NCBI GenBank assembly: GCA_035515515.1
Contig: DATJBC010000291.1
Coordinates: 1 to 6,973 of the forward strand
DNA length: 6,973 nt
Direction: 5' to 3'
From: DATJBC01 sp035515515
Lineage (GTDB): Bacteria > Actinomycetota > Acidimicrobiia > Acidimicrobiales > UBA8190
Part shown: piece after piece, positions 1-5,883 of the stretch
Numbering within the stretch: the stretch's first letter is position 1
Layout of the letters: every line of letters starts with the position of its first letter
Translations under genes and position numbers: made by a program
The notes under the pieces: model-generated
The model's database searches: none
Seen by the model: only the letters and a program-made list of their open reading frames with translations
What the model was told of the DNA's origin: nothing

Positions 1-779
1 AGGACGATGACCGGCGTGGCCGCCGCGAAGGCGCCCACGAGCGGGCCGGGGGCGCGCACCACGAGCAGCCAGGCGTCGGGGCCGGCCGTCACCACCGCGC
101 TGGCCGTGAGGGCGCTGGCCGTGGCGGTCGGCCCGGAGCTGACCACGGCGGTGGCCGGCTCCGGCGTGGCCGACCCGTACAGCGTGAGCTCGACGCCGTC
201 GAAGGCGCCCTCCGACGACGTCATGGCCGCCACGACCTCGTTCAGGTCCACCTGGACCAGGACGCCCTCACCGGCGGGCACGAAGGGCGGCCCCGCCGCG
301 AACGTGACGATGCCGTTGTGGCCGAGGATCACCGACGGGCCCGGGTTGGCCGTGCTCTTGGGCTGCAGCGACGACGTGAGCGACGAGTCGAGCACCTGGC
401 CCGTGCGGTAGGCGTTGCCCACGGCGGCGGCGATGCCGTAGCGACCCAGGAAGATCTTGCCGAACGCCGCGGACATGGGGCCGTGCACGAGGCCCTGGGC
501 CTGGGCCGCGAAGGCGACGGTGGAGCCGTTGGTGACGGTCAGGGTGTCGGACAGCGCGTCGATGGCCGAGTTGGCGTCGTTCAGCGACGACGTGATGACC
601 GCCGCTGCCTGCTGCGTCTCGCTGTGCGCCAGCGCGTTGTTGCGATGGCCGTTGGCGCTCTGCCCGATGAGGGCCACGACCACGGTGGTGACCGCCAACG
701 CCACCCCGACACGCGCCGACACGGGCGTCGCCCGCCAGCCGCGCCCCACGGCGCGCACCATCGCATTGTCCCGACTCAT
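1..779 (-). CDS. Membrane-anchored protein with extracytoplasmic domain (3' end outside window)
   Basis: The frame starts at ATG 779-777 and stays open to the left edge (259 codons seen, no stop). Residues 1-19 are basic (MSRDNAMVRAVGRGWRATP). They are followed by one hydrophobic segment at about 21-39 (SARVGVALAVTTVVVALIG), then about 190 residues of Ala/Ser/Thr/Val-rich sequence with no cysteines, as expected for a domain outside the membrane. The last visible residues (PLVGAFAAATPVIV) could begin a second membrane segment. That topology, short cytoplasmic head, membrane helix, sensor-like domain and possibly a second helix, is typical of histidine kinases, diguanylate cyclases and chemoreceptors. 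No effector domain is in view, so the function is not assigned. An in-frame ATG lies 15 bases upstream (794) and another at codon 7; none has a strong SD, so the start is uncertain by a few codons. It lies 90 bases downstream of the surface-protein gene on the same strand. Confidence 0.75.
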   Translation of the reverse strand, partial: MSRDNAMVRAVGRGWRATPVSARVGVALAVTTVVVALIGQSANGHRNNALAHSETQQAAAVITSSLNDANSAIDALSDTLTVTNGSTVAFAAQAQGLVHGPMSAAFGKIFLGRYGIAAAVGNAYRTGQVLDSSLTSSLQPKSTANPGPSVILGHNGIVTFAAGPPFVPAGEGVLVQVDLNEVVAAMTSSEGAFDGVELTLYGSATPEPATAVVSSGPTATASALTASAVVTAGPDAWLLVVRAPGPLVGAFAAATPVIV

Positions 780-869
780 GCCAGCACGGGGCATACCGGG
801 GCATCGGCCCCGCTCAGCCGGGGCTTGAGGGGCGCCACCCAGCGTGGCGGGGCCCCGCAGAGGGGACGC
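780..869 (-). terminator. Two hairpins between the surface-protein gene and the next gene
   Basis: Two perfect inverted repeats follow the stop codon of the surface-protein gene in its direction of transcription. The first has CGCCAC/GTGGCG arms (833-838 and 844-849, 5-base loop). The second has GCCCCG/CGGGGC arms (807-812 and 819-824, 6-base loop). There is no T run, which is common for terminators in GC-rich actinobacteria. They may terminate or attenuate transcription before the gene starting at 779. Both stems are short, and GC-rich DNA makes such stems often by chance. Confidence 0.35.
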
Positions 870-3800
870 TCAGCCCGGGGAGCGCCCCCCGGGGGTTGCA
901 CCGGGCCGGGGCAGGGCCCACAGCCCTTCAGGGCCGGTCGGCCCGCCGGCTGTGGGCGCGGGGAGGCGAGCGGCGGGAGCGAGGCGCGCCCAGGCCCGGC
1001 GGGGGGCGTCCACCAGGACGAGCAGGGCCAGGCCCACGGCCACCAGCAGCGCGCCCAGCAGCGCCACCAGGTGCATGGTGCCGCCCGGGCCCGTGAAGGC
1101 CAGGCTGCTCGACGGCGCGGTGACGATGCCCGGGGAGGGATCCGAGCCGTCCTTGGGCGTCCCTGTGCCGGCCGCGCTCCCGGGGCCCGGGGGCGCCGTC
1201 GTCGTGGAATTACCCCCCGCCGCGGTGGCGGGGCCCGCCGTGGTGCTAGGCCCGCCGGCGGGGGCGCTCGTCGCCGTGGGCTCCGTGGGTGCCGCCGGCG
1301 CCACGGTGGAGGAGGAGCCCGAGGTGCTCGACGCCTCCGTGGTGGAGGGGCCTGTGGTGCTGGGCGCGGGCGGGATGGTCACCGGCTCGGTGCCCGTGGG
1401 CGCCGACTCCGAGCCACCCGGAGCCGGTGGTGGCGACGACCCGGCGCTCGTCGTCGGTGCCGGTCCGATGATGGTCGTGGGGACGGGCGGGACGGTGAGG
1501 GGCGAGCCCGGCGTCGTGGGAACGGTGGTGCTGGCCGGGCACCCCGGGGGCGGCCCCGGCATGCCCGATGCCTCGTAGAAGAGTTCGAGCAGGCCGCACA
1601 TGGTCGTGGTGGCCACCAGCCAGGTGCCGTCGACCTCGACCGCGTAGCCGTGCTGGTCGGGGAGCAGGGCCGAGCCCTGTGGGCCCACGATGTCGTAGAC
1701 GACCACCGCGCACGGGCTGGGCAGGCCGTCGGCCGCGCACGTCGAGTCGGCGAGCACCTGCACGCTGTCCACCGTGGCGCCCGACGCCGAGGAGGCCAGC
1801 GAGGAGGACATCGCCTGGCTGAGCCCCTCCTCGATCGAGGCCCCGTCCTGGACGACGGCCACCTTGTCGGCCAGCGACGGGTCGGCCAGGTCGAACAGCG
1901 TGTTGTACGCCTCGGTGATGGCCCCCACCGGCGACGACCCCGGCGGCGCCGTGGTGGCGATGACGGGGGAGGTGGGCTCGGTGGGCGGTGGGAGGGCGCT
2001 GATGCCCGACGGCGCGCTGTCGTTGGGGTAGGCGGTGCACGTCAGGTCGAGCGCCGACCCCGAGACCTCGAGGCTGAGGCCCGTCTGGGGGCCCACCGCC
2101 AGGGTGACCGGGTCCCCCGTGGCCGTGAAGGGCCCCACGGTGATGGGGGCGCTGGGCACGGTGAGCGCGACGCCCGACAAGGGGACCGGCTGCGGGATGG
2201 GCGCGGCGAAGCCGAGATCGCCCTCGGTGATGCTCGTCGGCGTGGCCCCCACGGCCTCCACCGTGGCGGTGGCCGTGCCCGTGAGCCCCGGGTTCCCCAG
2301 GGCGGCGGCCGCCGACGCGATCGAGCTCGGGATGCTCACCTGGGTCTGGTAGCCGGTGAGACTGAACTGCTGGCCCGAGACGGGGTCGGCGGGCGACAGC
2401 GTCCCCGACGTGGTGACGTTGTTCAGGACGATGTTCCCCACGGGGGTACCCGGGCAGTACAGCTCGTAGGGGCCCGACTCACCCGAGCCCGGCGGTGGCG
2501 GGGGCGGCAACGGGGACGTGCCCGTGGCGATCAGCGGCTCCACGGGCGAGACCGTGGTCGGCGGGTGGGTGGCCAGGCCGGTGGGCTCGGCGTCGTTGGG
2601 GTAGGCCGTGCAGAACAGCCCGAATTGGTCGCCGAACTCGTCGACGTTCAGGTTCACCTCGTCCACCCCGATGGCGATGGGGCCGCCCAGGGCGGTGAAG
2701 GGACCCACCGTGACGGGCGCGGCCGGGGCGTCGAAGGTTACCCCCGCCGCCGGCACGGGGTTGGGCAGGGTGACGCTGAAGGGCATGTCCGCGTTGCCCG
2801 GGTAGCCCGGGAAGGGCGGCTCGGGGAGGATCGGCGGGCTGATCGGCACCGTGGTGGGGGCGGCGACGCCGCCCGCGCTCCCCGAGGCGCTCGACACCGC
2901 TTCCACCACGGTCCCGGTGGACAACGTCGTGGTGCTCACGTAGCCGAAGTCGTTCTGCACCGCGCCCGAGGTGTTCAAGAACATCGACTCGTCCCCGCTG
3001 ATCTTCGTGATCCCGAGGTTCTCGGCCTCCTGGGCGATGCCCTGGGGGAGCGAGAACTGCGTCTGGAGCCCGGTGAGGGTGAAGCTCTGGCCCTGGGGCG
3101 GGCTGGCGGGGGAGATGGCGGCCGAGGTCGTGACGTCGTTGACGACGAGGTTCCCCACCGGGCTCCCCGGGCAGTAGAGCTCGTAGGGGCCGGTCGAGGT
3201 GGGGATGCCACCGAACGGCGAGGGCACCGTGGTGGGCGGCGTCGAGGGGGTGGAGGTGCCCGACGCCGTGGAGCTGGCCACGACGGGGAGGATGGGGGTG
3301 CCCGACGGCGCCACGCCGGTGGAGCCCGAGGTGGCCACGCTGTCGTTGGGATAGGAGGTGCACGTCATGGTGAAGGCCTTGCTGGACAGCGCGGCCACCA
3401 CCGAGATGGTCTGGTCGGCGGCCACCGTGATGGGCCCGCCGGTGGCGGTGAAGGGGCCCACGGTCGTGGGCGTGCCCGGCAATTCAATTGTGAGGCCGCT
3501 CGAGGGGACGGGGTCGGGGATGGGCACGTCGAAGCTCAGCGATCCCGTGGCCACCTGCAGGGGCGACGCCCCGTAGGCGTCCACGGCCCCCGCCGCCAGG
3601 CCGTCGAAGCTCGCATTGCCCAGCCCGGCGGCGGACTCCACCACCCCCGACGGCAGAGGGATGGTCGTCTGGTAGTTGGTCAGGCTGAACTGCTGGCCTG
3701 CGCTCAGGTCCGAGGGCATGGTGGCCGTGGTGGTGACGTCGTTGAAGACGAGGTCGCCGACGGGGGTGTGCGGGCAGTACAGCTCGTAGGGGCCGGTGAC

Positions 3801-4484
3801 GGCGTTGGGCGGAGCCGGAGAGGGTGGCTCGCCGGCGAAGGCCACCACTGGTGCGATGGGCAGGCCTGGAGGGGTCTGCTGGGTCAAGCCTGACGGCAGG
3901 CTGTCGTTGGGATAGGCGGCACAGTTGAGCGTGATCACGATGCCGGCGTCGTCGAACACCACCTGGATGGTCGACGGGATGGAGATCGCCACGTTGCTGC
4001 TCGTGGCGGTGAAGGGTCCGAAGTTGGTGGGAGTCTCCGGCACCTGGAGCGTGAAGCCCGAGGCCGGGATGGGGCTCGGGATCGTCCCGTCGAACGCAAG
4101 CGACCCGGTGGACAACGTCGTCGGGGTGGCGCCGCTGGCCGTGAGCTTGGTGGTCAAGCTGCCGCCGAGCCCCGTGTTGCCGATGGCCGCCGCCTGTTGG
4201 GCGATCTCCGACGGCACCGGCACCTGTGCCTGGAACCCGTCCACGTCGAATGACTGCCCGACGCCGGGTGCCGCCGGGGAGAGGGTGGCGCTGATGGCCA
4301 CGTCGTTGAAGGCGATGTTGCCGATCGGGGTGTTGCGACAGAACAGTTCGAACGCTGACGCGTCGGCGAAGGCCGTGGACCGCAATGACTGCACGGCGAC
4401 GCCAACAAGCATCATGGAGCCGAGCGACAGCGCGGTGGCACCGGCCAGGCCCAGCCGGGCGACAAGGGCGGGAGAGCGTCTCAC
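870..4484 (-). CDS. Sortase-anchored surface protein with four Cys-pair repeats and an MTB12-like domain
   Basis: This is a 1204-residue exported protein. I chose GTG at 4484 over GTG at 4511 because GAGGGGG (4490-4496) sits five bases upstream. This start also gives a clean signal peptide: basic MRRSPALVAR, a hydrophobic core at about 11-31, and Ala-type cleavage after A40 or A42. Four related repeats follow (about 45-195, 232-382, 433-632, 672-823). Each opens with ELFC or YELYC plus a PVGN-type motif and closes with a Cys and a YPND motif. The Cys pairs are C49/C188, C237/C375, C438/C625 and C677/C816, probably disulfides. Residues about 853-972 resemble the MTB12/NTF2-like secreted-antigen fold, with extra cysteines C916, C925, C963 and C982. 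A Thr/Ser/Pro stalk (about 984-1127) leads to LAFTG (1128-1132), a membrane helix (1137-1158) and Arg-rich sequence, the layout of an LAxTG sortase substrate. The 46-residue tail after the helix is longer than usual. The architecture is well supported. A role in adhesion or cell-wall structure is inference. Confidence 0.88.
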   Translation of the reverse strand: MRRSPALVARLGLAGATALSLGSMMLVGVAVQSLRSTAFADASAFELFCRNTPIGNIAFNDVAISATLSPAAPGVGQSFDVDGFQAQVPVPSEIAQQAAAIGNTGLGGSLTTKLTASGATPTTLSTGSLAFDGTIPSPIPASGFTLQVPETPTNFGPFTATSSNVAISIPSTIQVVFDDAGIVITLNCAAYPNDSLPSGLTQQTPPGLPIAPVVAFAGEPPSPAPPNAVTGPYELYCPHTPVGDLVFNDVTTTATMPSDLSAGQQFSLTNYQTTIPLPSGVVESAAGLGNASFDGLAAGAVDAYGASPLQVATGSLSFDVPIPDPVPSSGLTIELPGTPTTVGPFTATGGPITVAADQTISVVAALSSKAFTMTCTSYPNDSVATSGSTGVAPSGTPILPVVASSTASGTSTPSTPPTTVPSPFGGIPTSTGPYELYCPGSPVGNLVVNDVTTSAAISPASPPQGQSFTLTGLQTQFSLPQGIAQEAENLGITKISGDESMFLNTSGAVQNDFGYVSTTTLSTGTVVEAVSSASGSAGGVAAPTTVPISPPILPEPPFPGYPGNADMPFSVTLPNPVPAAGVTFDAPAAPVTVGPFTALGGPIAIGVDEVNLNVDEFGDQFGLFCTAYPNDAEPTGLATHPPTTVSPVEPLIATGTSPLPPPPPPGSGESGPYELYCPGTPVGNIVLNNVTTSGTLSPADPVSGQQFSLTGYQTQVSIPSSIASAAAALGNPGLTGTATATVEAVGATPTSITEGDLGFAAPIPQPVPLSGVALTVPSAPITVGPFTATGDPVTLAVGPQTGLSLEVSGSALDLTCTAYPNDSAPSGISALPPPTEPTSPVIATTAPPGSSPVGAITEAYNTLFDLADPSLADKVAVVQDGASIEEGLSQAMSSSLASSASGATVDSVQVLADSTCAADGLPSPCAVVVYDIVGPQGSALLPDQHGYAVEVDGTWLVATTTMCGLLELFYEASGMPGPPPGCPASTTVPTTPGSPLTVPPVPTTIIGPAPTTSAGSSPPPAPGGSESAPTGTEPVTIPPAPSTTGPSTTEASSTSGSSSTVAPAAPTEPTATSAPAGGPSTTAGPATAAGGNSTTTAPPGPGSAAGTGTPKDGSDPSPGIVTAPSSSLAFTGPGGTMHLVALLGALLVAVGLALLVLVDAPRRAWARLAPAARLPAPTAGGPTGPEGLWALPRPGATPGGRSPG
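984..1103 (-). other. LAFTG cell-wall sorting signal
   Basis: The sequence encodes SSLAFTGPGG, then a 22-residue hydrophobic stretch (MHLVALLGALLVAVGLALLVLV), then DAPRRAWAR. LAxTG motifs of this kind are recognised by class E sortases of high-GC Gram-positive bacteria, which cleave between Thr and Gly. The stalk before it is rich in Thr, Ser and Pro, as expected for a wall-spanning segment. No sortase gene is in the window. Confidence 0.72.
1569..1928 (-). other. MTB12/NTF2-like domain within the surface protein
   Basis: Residues about 853-972 differ from the repeats. They run through AYNTLFDLADPSLADKVAVV, an amphipathic helix around EEGLSQAMSSSLASS, then strands VDSVQVLADS, CAVVVYDIVG and YAVEVDGTWLVATTTMCGLL. 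The order of two helices, strand, Val-rich strand, then a dG-x-W-x-V strand ending at a short helix resembles the MTB12 (CFP-2) and related secreted NTF2-like antigens of mycobacteria. C916 and C925 flank a short loop and may pair; C963 follows the tryptophan strand. I assign this by pattern only, at moderate confidence. Confidence 0.55.
2016..2471 (-). repeat. Surface-protein repeat 4 (residues 672-823)
   Basis: Fourth copy, opening with PYELYC (C677) then TPVGNIVLNNV and closing with TCTAYPNDS (C816), spacing 139. It is preceded by a Pro8-containing linker (LPPPPPPPGSG) and followed by a short Pro/Thr linker leading into the MTB12-like domain. Confidence 0.87.
2589..3188 (-). repeat. Surface-protein repeat 3 (residues 433-632), enlarged
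   Basis: Third copy, opening with PYELYC (C438) then SPVGNLVVNDV and closing with FCTAYPNDA (C625). The Cys spacing is 187 instead of 138-139. The extra length of about 48 residues sits mid-domain, between the STGTVVEA strand and the LPNPVPAAGV segment. It is rich in Ser, Gly and Pro (for example TTVPISPPILPEPPFPGYPG), so it looks like a surface loop inserted into an otherwise conserved domain. Confidence 0.87.
3339..3791 (-). repeat. Surface-protein repeat 2 (residues 232-382)
   Basis: Second copy, opening with PYELYC (C237) then TPVGDLVFNDV and closing with TCTSYPNDS (C375), spacing 138. It shares the internal VGPFTATGGPI segment with the other copies. The 23 bases encoding the opening motif (3772-3794) match those of repeat 4 exactly, so the repeats are still recognisable at DNA level. 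Confidence 0.87.
3900..4352 (-). repeat. Surface-protein repeat 1 (residues 45-195)
   Basis: First copy of the roughly 150-residue module. It opens with FELFC (C49), followed by TPIGNIAFNDV, and closes with LNCAAYPNDS (C188). The cysteines are 139 residues apart. The alternating hydrophobic pattern, the TxxTxGPFTA-like segment near the end and the Pro/Thr-rich linker that follows suggest a compact beta-sandwich-like domain. It is the most divergent of the opening motifs (ELFC instead of ELYC). Confidence 0.85.
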
Positions 4485-4489
4485 GGTGA

Positions 4490-4496
4490 CCCCCTC
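4490..4496 (-). promoter_or_regulatory. Ribosome binding site fixing the surface-protein start
   Basis: GAGGGGG on the minus strand lies five bases before GTG 4484. The alternative GTG at 4511 would place this SD inside the coding sequence and lengthen the signal peptide's charged head with LHLIEGVTV, so the downstream GTG is preferred. Confidence 0.7.
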
Positions 4497-4658
4497 GATC
4501 AGATGCAGCACTCGTCACACAAGGCGGGCGCCTCCAAATGGAATCAGTGTTCCGGGGTCCGCGCATCCCTAATTTTGGGGATCGCCCCTCCTCCCCAGGA
4601 GGCTGCCCACCCACGGCGTCTGGATTGACGCTGGCCGTCGAAGTCGCCGCCGGCGTGC

Positions 4659-4674
4659 GTCACCAGGTGGTGAC
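4659..4674. promoter_or_regulatory. GTCACC-4-GGTGAC palindrome, candidate operator
   Basis: A perfect inverted repeat with six-base arms and the spacer AGGT, 175-190 bases upstream of the surface-protein start. The 16-base size and symmetry suit a dimeric regulator binding site. Which regulator would bind is unknown. GTCACC appears again directly before the GTG start (4485-4490), but there it overlaps the SD spacer and may be coincidence. Confidence 0.35.
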
Positions 4675-4828
4675 ACGGGCCGCCCCCGAGCGCGTCGGGG
4701 ACGGAAGGTGTCTCCATCACCCAGGTCGCTTCCGGGCCCGCGAGTTGGTGGGCGGGGTCGGCGGTTCCGAGGTCATCGCCGGCCGGCCTTCAGCGCGCCT
4801 ACCTGCCCCCCGGTCACGGGGGATACCG

Positions 4829-4859
4829 CCCGGGGCCAGGGTTCTCCAGAGGCCCCGGG
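4829..4859. other. 9-bp perfect inverted repeat (hairpin)
   Basis: CCCGGGGCC (4829-4837) pairs with GGCCCCGGG (4851-4859) across a 13-base loop. A shorter stem, CCCCCG/CGGGGG, sits just beside it (4807-4822, loop GTCA). In either direction the pair could act as a terminator or a structured leader element; no T run follows on either strand. Confidence 0.4.
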
Positions 4860-5012
4860 ACAGGACATCCTGCACCAAAGTCGGATGGTCCGAGAGGGCG
4901 GTTCCGTGTCGAGGCGGACCGGAGACAGCTGGTTCGATCCCTCGTCGCAGCCTCCTGTCACGAGAGACCGCTACCGTTGTCCTTGACGACCCGAGCAGTG
5001 GAATAGGGGGCC

Positions 5013-5040
5013 AAGGGGCGGCGCGAAGGCTCCGCCTCTT
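5013..5040 (-). terminator. Possible terminator of the PPOX/four-Cys operon
   Basis: AAGGGGCGG (5013-5021) faces CCGCCTCTT (5032-5040) across a 10-base loop, beginning immediately after the stop codon at 5041-5043. In the minus-strand RNA the stem has eight pairs and one A-C mismatch; in the plus-strand RNA the same position is a G-U pair. Its location fits an operon terminator, though the pairing is slightly better for a plus-strand transcript. There is no clear T run. Confidence 0.35.
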
Positions 5041-5244
5041 CTACGTGGGTCTCTGGAAGCCGCGGAGTGGCCCGGCCGGGAGCCATTTGTCCCCAAGTAC
5101 GTCCCAGCGCATCTCGCGCTTGCAGAAAGGGCCATCGGCCCGCGGTTCGCACACTGCCAGGGTGCCGTGGCCCGGCGGGATGTCAGTGACGATGAAGCCT
5201 CGGCAGCCGAAGGTCGGGCATGGCCAGGTGAAGATCGCTTCCAC
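5041..5244 (-). CDS. Small four-cysteine protein, putative metal-binding, unknown function
   Basis: A 67-residue protein not assigned to a family. It starts at GTG 5244, with AGGGGG (5250-5255) five bases upstream. Four cysteines stand as C9-x4-C14-x17-C32-x8-C41 (WPCPTFGC, then VCEPRADGPFC), followed by KREMRWDVLGDKW. The pairing of two CxnC-like knuckles suggests a small zinc-ribbon-like or other metal-binding fold, probably cytoplasmic since there is no signal or membrane segment. The gene begins nine bases after the stop of the upstream PPOX gene, and its SD overlaps that stop codon, so translation is probably coupled and the two products may work together. Metal binding is inferred from cysteine spacing alone; paired disulfides are less likely in the cytoplasm. 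Confidence 0.78.
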   Translation of the reverse strand: MEAIFTWPCPTFGCRGFIVTDIPPGHGTLAVCEPRADGPFCKREMRWDVLGDKWLPAGPLRGFQRPT

Positions 5245-5253
5245 GCGAGCCCC

Positions 5254-5700
5254 CTACCACGTGCCCGGGCCATGTCGACCGAAGGTGATGCGTCTCCCCG
5301 AGATGAAATCGGGTCTGATCTGAACGAGGTGGCATCGATCACCGGGTGCCCACGGTTGAAGGGGGAAATGGGCCGCCAGGGCGCGGATGAGCGTTTCCTG
5401 AACCTCGGTGGCCACTCCGACGGCGAGAACGCTCCAGCCGTGGTGGTACTCAGCGTCGAAGTGGTCGATCTCGAAGGCGACCGTCGCCCGGCGGGTGGCG
5501 GCTGCCAGCTTCGTCCCCTCGGCGGTGAAGAAGTAGATGTCACCGTGATAGGCGCGGTAGTTCACCGGGAACACGCCTGGAATCTCGCCCAGCGACACCG
5601 CCACCCGGCCCAGCGAGCCATCGTGGAGCAGGGAGAAGCACTCCTCCTCATCGAGCCACTCAAAACGTGTTGCCCCATCTTCCTCGAGCACCATCGCCAT
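5254..5700 (-). CDS. PPOX-fold (pyridoxamine 5'-phosphate oxidase-like) flavin-binding protein
   Basis: A 148-residue protein starting at ATG 5700 behind a near-perfect SD (AAAGGAGG, 5708-5715, seven bases upstream). The sequence follows the Pyridox_ox_2/NimA-like split-barrel pattern. It has an N-terminal helix (ECFSLLHDGSLGRVAVSL, 20-37), PVNYRAYHGDIYFFTAEGTKL (45-65), ATVAFEIDHFD (72-82), GWSVLAVGVATEV (88-100) and a C-terminal strand ISGRRITF (133-140). Members bind FMN, or in actinobacteria sometimes F420, and reduce or sequester small molecules; a true vitamin B6 oxidase role is unlikely for this subgroup. Length is normal for the family. It is the first gene of a two-gene unit with the four-Cys protein. 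A DosR-like box lies 55-70 bases upstream, which would fit induction under low oxygen or nitric oxide. Substrate is unknown. Confidence 0.88.
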   Translation of the reverse strand: MAMVLEEDGATRFEWLDEEECFSLLHDGSLGRVAVSLGEIPGVFPVNYRAYHGDIYFFTAEGTKLAAATRRATVAFEIDHFDAEYHHGWSVLAVGVATEVQETLIRALAAHFPLQPWAPGDRCHLVQIRPDFISGRRITFGRHGPGTW

Positions 5701-5754
5701 GACCCACCCTCCTTTGCCTTGGAACAGCTATGGCACGTCTGGGGGGCCGTGATC

Positions 5755-5770
5755 AGGGCCGAATGGCCCG
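5755..5770 (-). promoter_or_regulatory. DosR/DevR-like box upstream of the PPOX operon
   Basis: Read on the minus strand: GGGCCATTCGGCCCTG. The core is a perfect inverted repeat (GGGCC-4-GGCCC). It ends 55 bases before the PPOX ATG, about where a class of activators overlapping the -35 region would bind; CATAGCT some 20 bases further on could be a weak -10. It matches the boxes at 5802-5817 and 6362-6377 in the form GGGnCnnnCGGCCCT. Confidence 0.55.
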
Positions 5771-5801
5771 GATCGGTCCGACGCTCAGGGGCCCCGGGGT
5801 C

Positions 5802-5817
5802 GGGACCTTCGGCCCTA
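5802..5817 (+). promoter_or_regulatory. DosR/DevR-like box upstream of the 85-aa gene
   Basis: GGGACCTTCGGCCCTA on the plus strand, ending 66 bases before ATG 5884. The GGGAC left half is the same as the classical mycobacterial DosR half-site. TAAGAA about 20 bases downstream is a possible -10 element. It shares the 183-base divergent promoter region with the PPOX box, the two boxes facing opposite ways 31 bases apart. Confidence 0.58.
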
Positions 5818-5883
5818 TCTCCGGCAGGCGACAGGGCGTAAGAAGGGAGGCACGAGAAGTCTCCAGCAGCGAAGGAGGCCAGC

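Larger units (their letters stand above)
4485..5040. other. Gene-poor region upstream of the surface-protein gene
   Basis: About 555 bases without a convincing gene; the open frames here have no SD, no recognisable product and poor codon use. It should hold the terminator of the minus-strand operon ending at 5041 and the promoter and leader of the surface-protein gene. Perfect inverted repeats are dense: ATCCC/GGGAT at 4565-4582, CCTCCT/AGGAGG at 4587-4602, GTCACC/GGTGAC at 4659-4674, CCCCGA/TCGGGG at 4684-4700, CCCCCG/CGGGGG at 4807-4822, CCCGGGGCC/GGCCCCGGG at 4829-4859 and GGTCCG/CGGACC at 4887-4920. The only AT-rich patch (about 4570-4576) is a possible promoter -10 region on the minus strand. 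No known riboswitch class was recognised. Confidence 0.5.

Noticed and set aside
318..3893. A 1191-codon open frame on the plus strand opposite the surface-protein gene
   Set aside because: Its translation is almost entirely Arg, Gly, Ala and His with no domain, it spans two minus-strand genes and an intergenic gap, and it has no SD. It is an antisense shadow of GC-rich coding sequence.
2016..4352. Regularly spaced repeats suggesting a CRISPR or tandem DNA array
   Set aside because: The units are about 450-600 bases, all in one reading frame, and conserved as protein modules; they are domain duplications.
4577..4588. GGGGATCGCCCC as a fourth DosR-like box before the surface-protein gene
   Set aside because: It is two bases shorter than the other boxes and lacks the CGGCCCT right half, so it does not fit the motif.
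3484..4614. Long minus-strand frame overlapping the surface-protein start, and similar ones at 2479-3363 and 1246-2040
   Set aside because: They are out-of-frame readings of the surface-protein gene with His/Arg/Gly-rich translations; the correct frame has the signal peptide, repeats and anchor.
4512..4760. A c-di-AMP (ydaO-type) or cobalamin riboswitch ahead of the surface-protein gene
   Set aside because: I looked for the conserved core sequences on the minus strand and found none that match; the stems alone do not define a riboswitch class.
4931..4941. GGTTCGATCCC, which looks like a tRNA T-loop
   Set aside because: The flanking bases do not form the five-pair T stem, and no acceptor or anticodon stem can be built around it.
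4773..4961. 62-codon minus-strand frame, possible small gene
   Set aside because: No SD, no recognisable features, and it lies over the 9-bp hairpin and other inverted repeats.
4538..5323. 261-codon plus-strand frame across the gene-poor region
   Set aside because: No SD, no recognisable domain, overlaps the well-supported minus-strand four-Cys gene and the inverted-repeat region.
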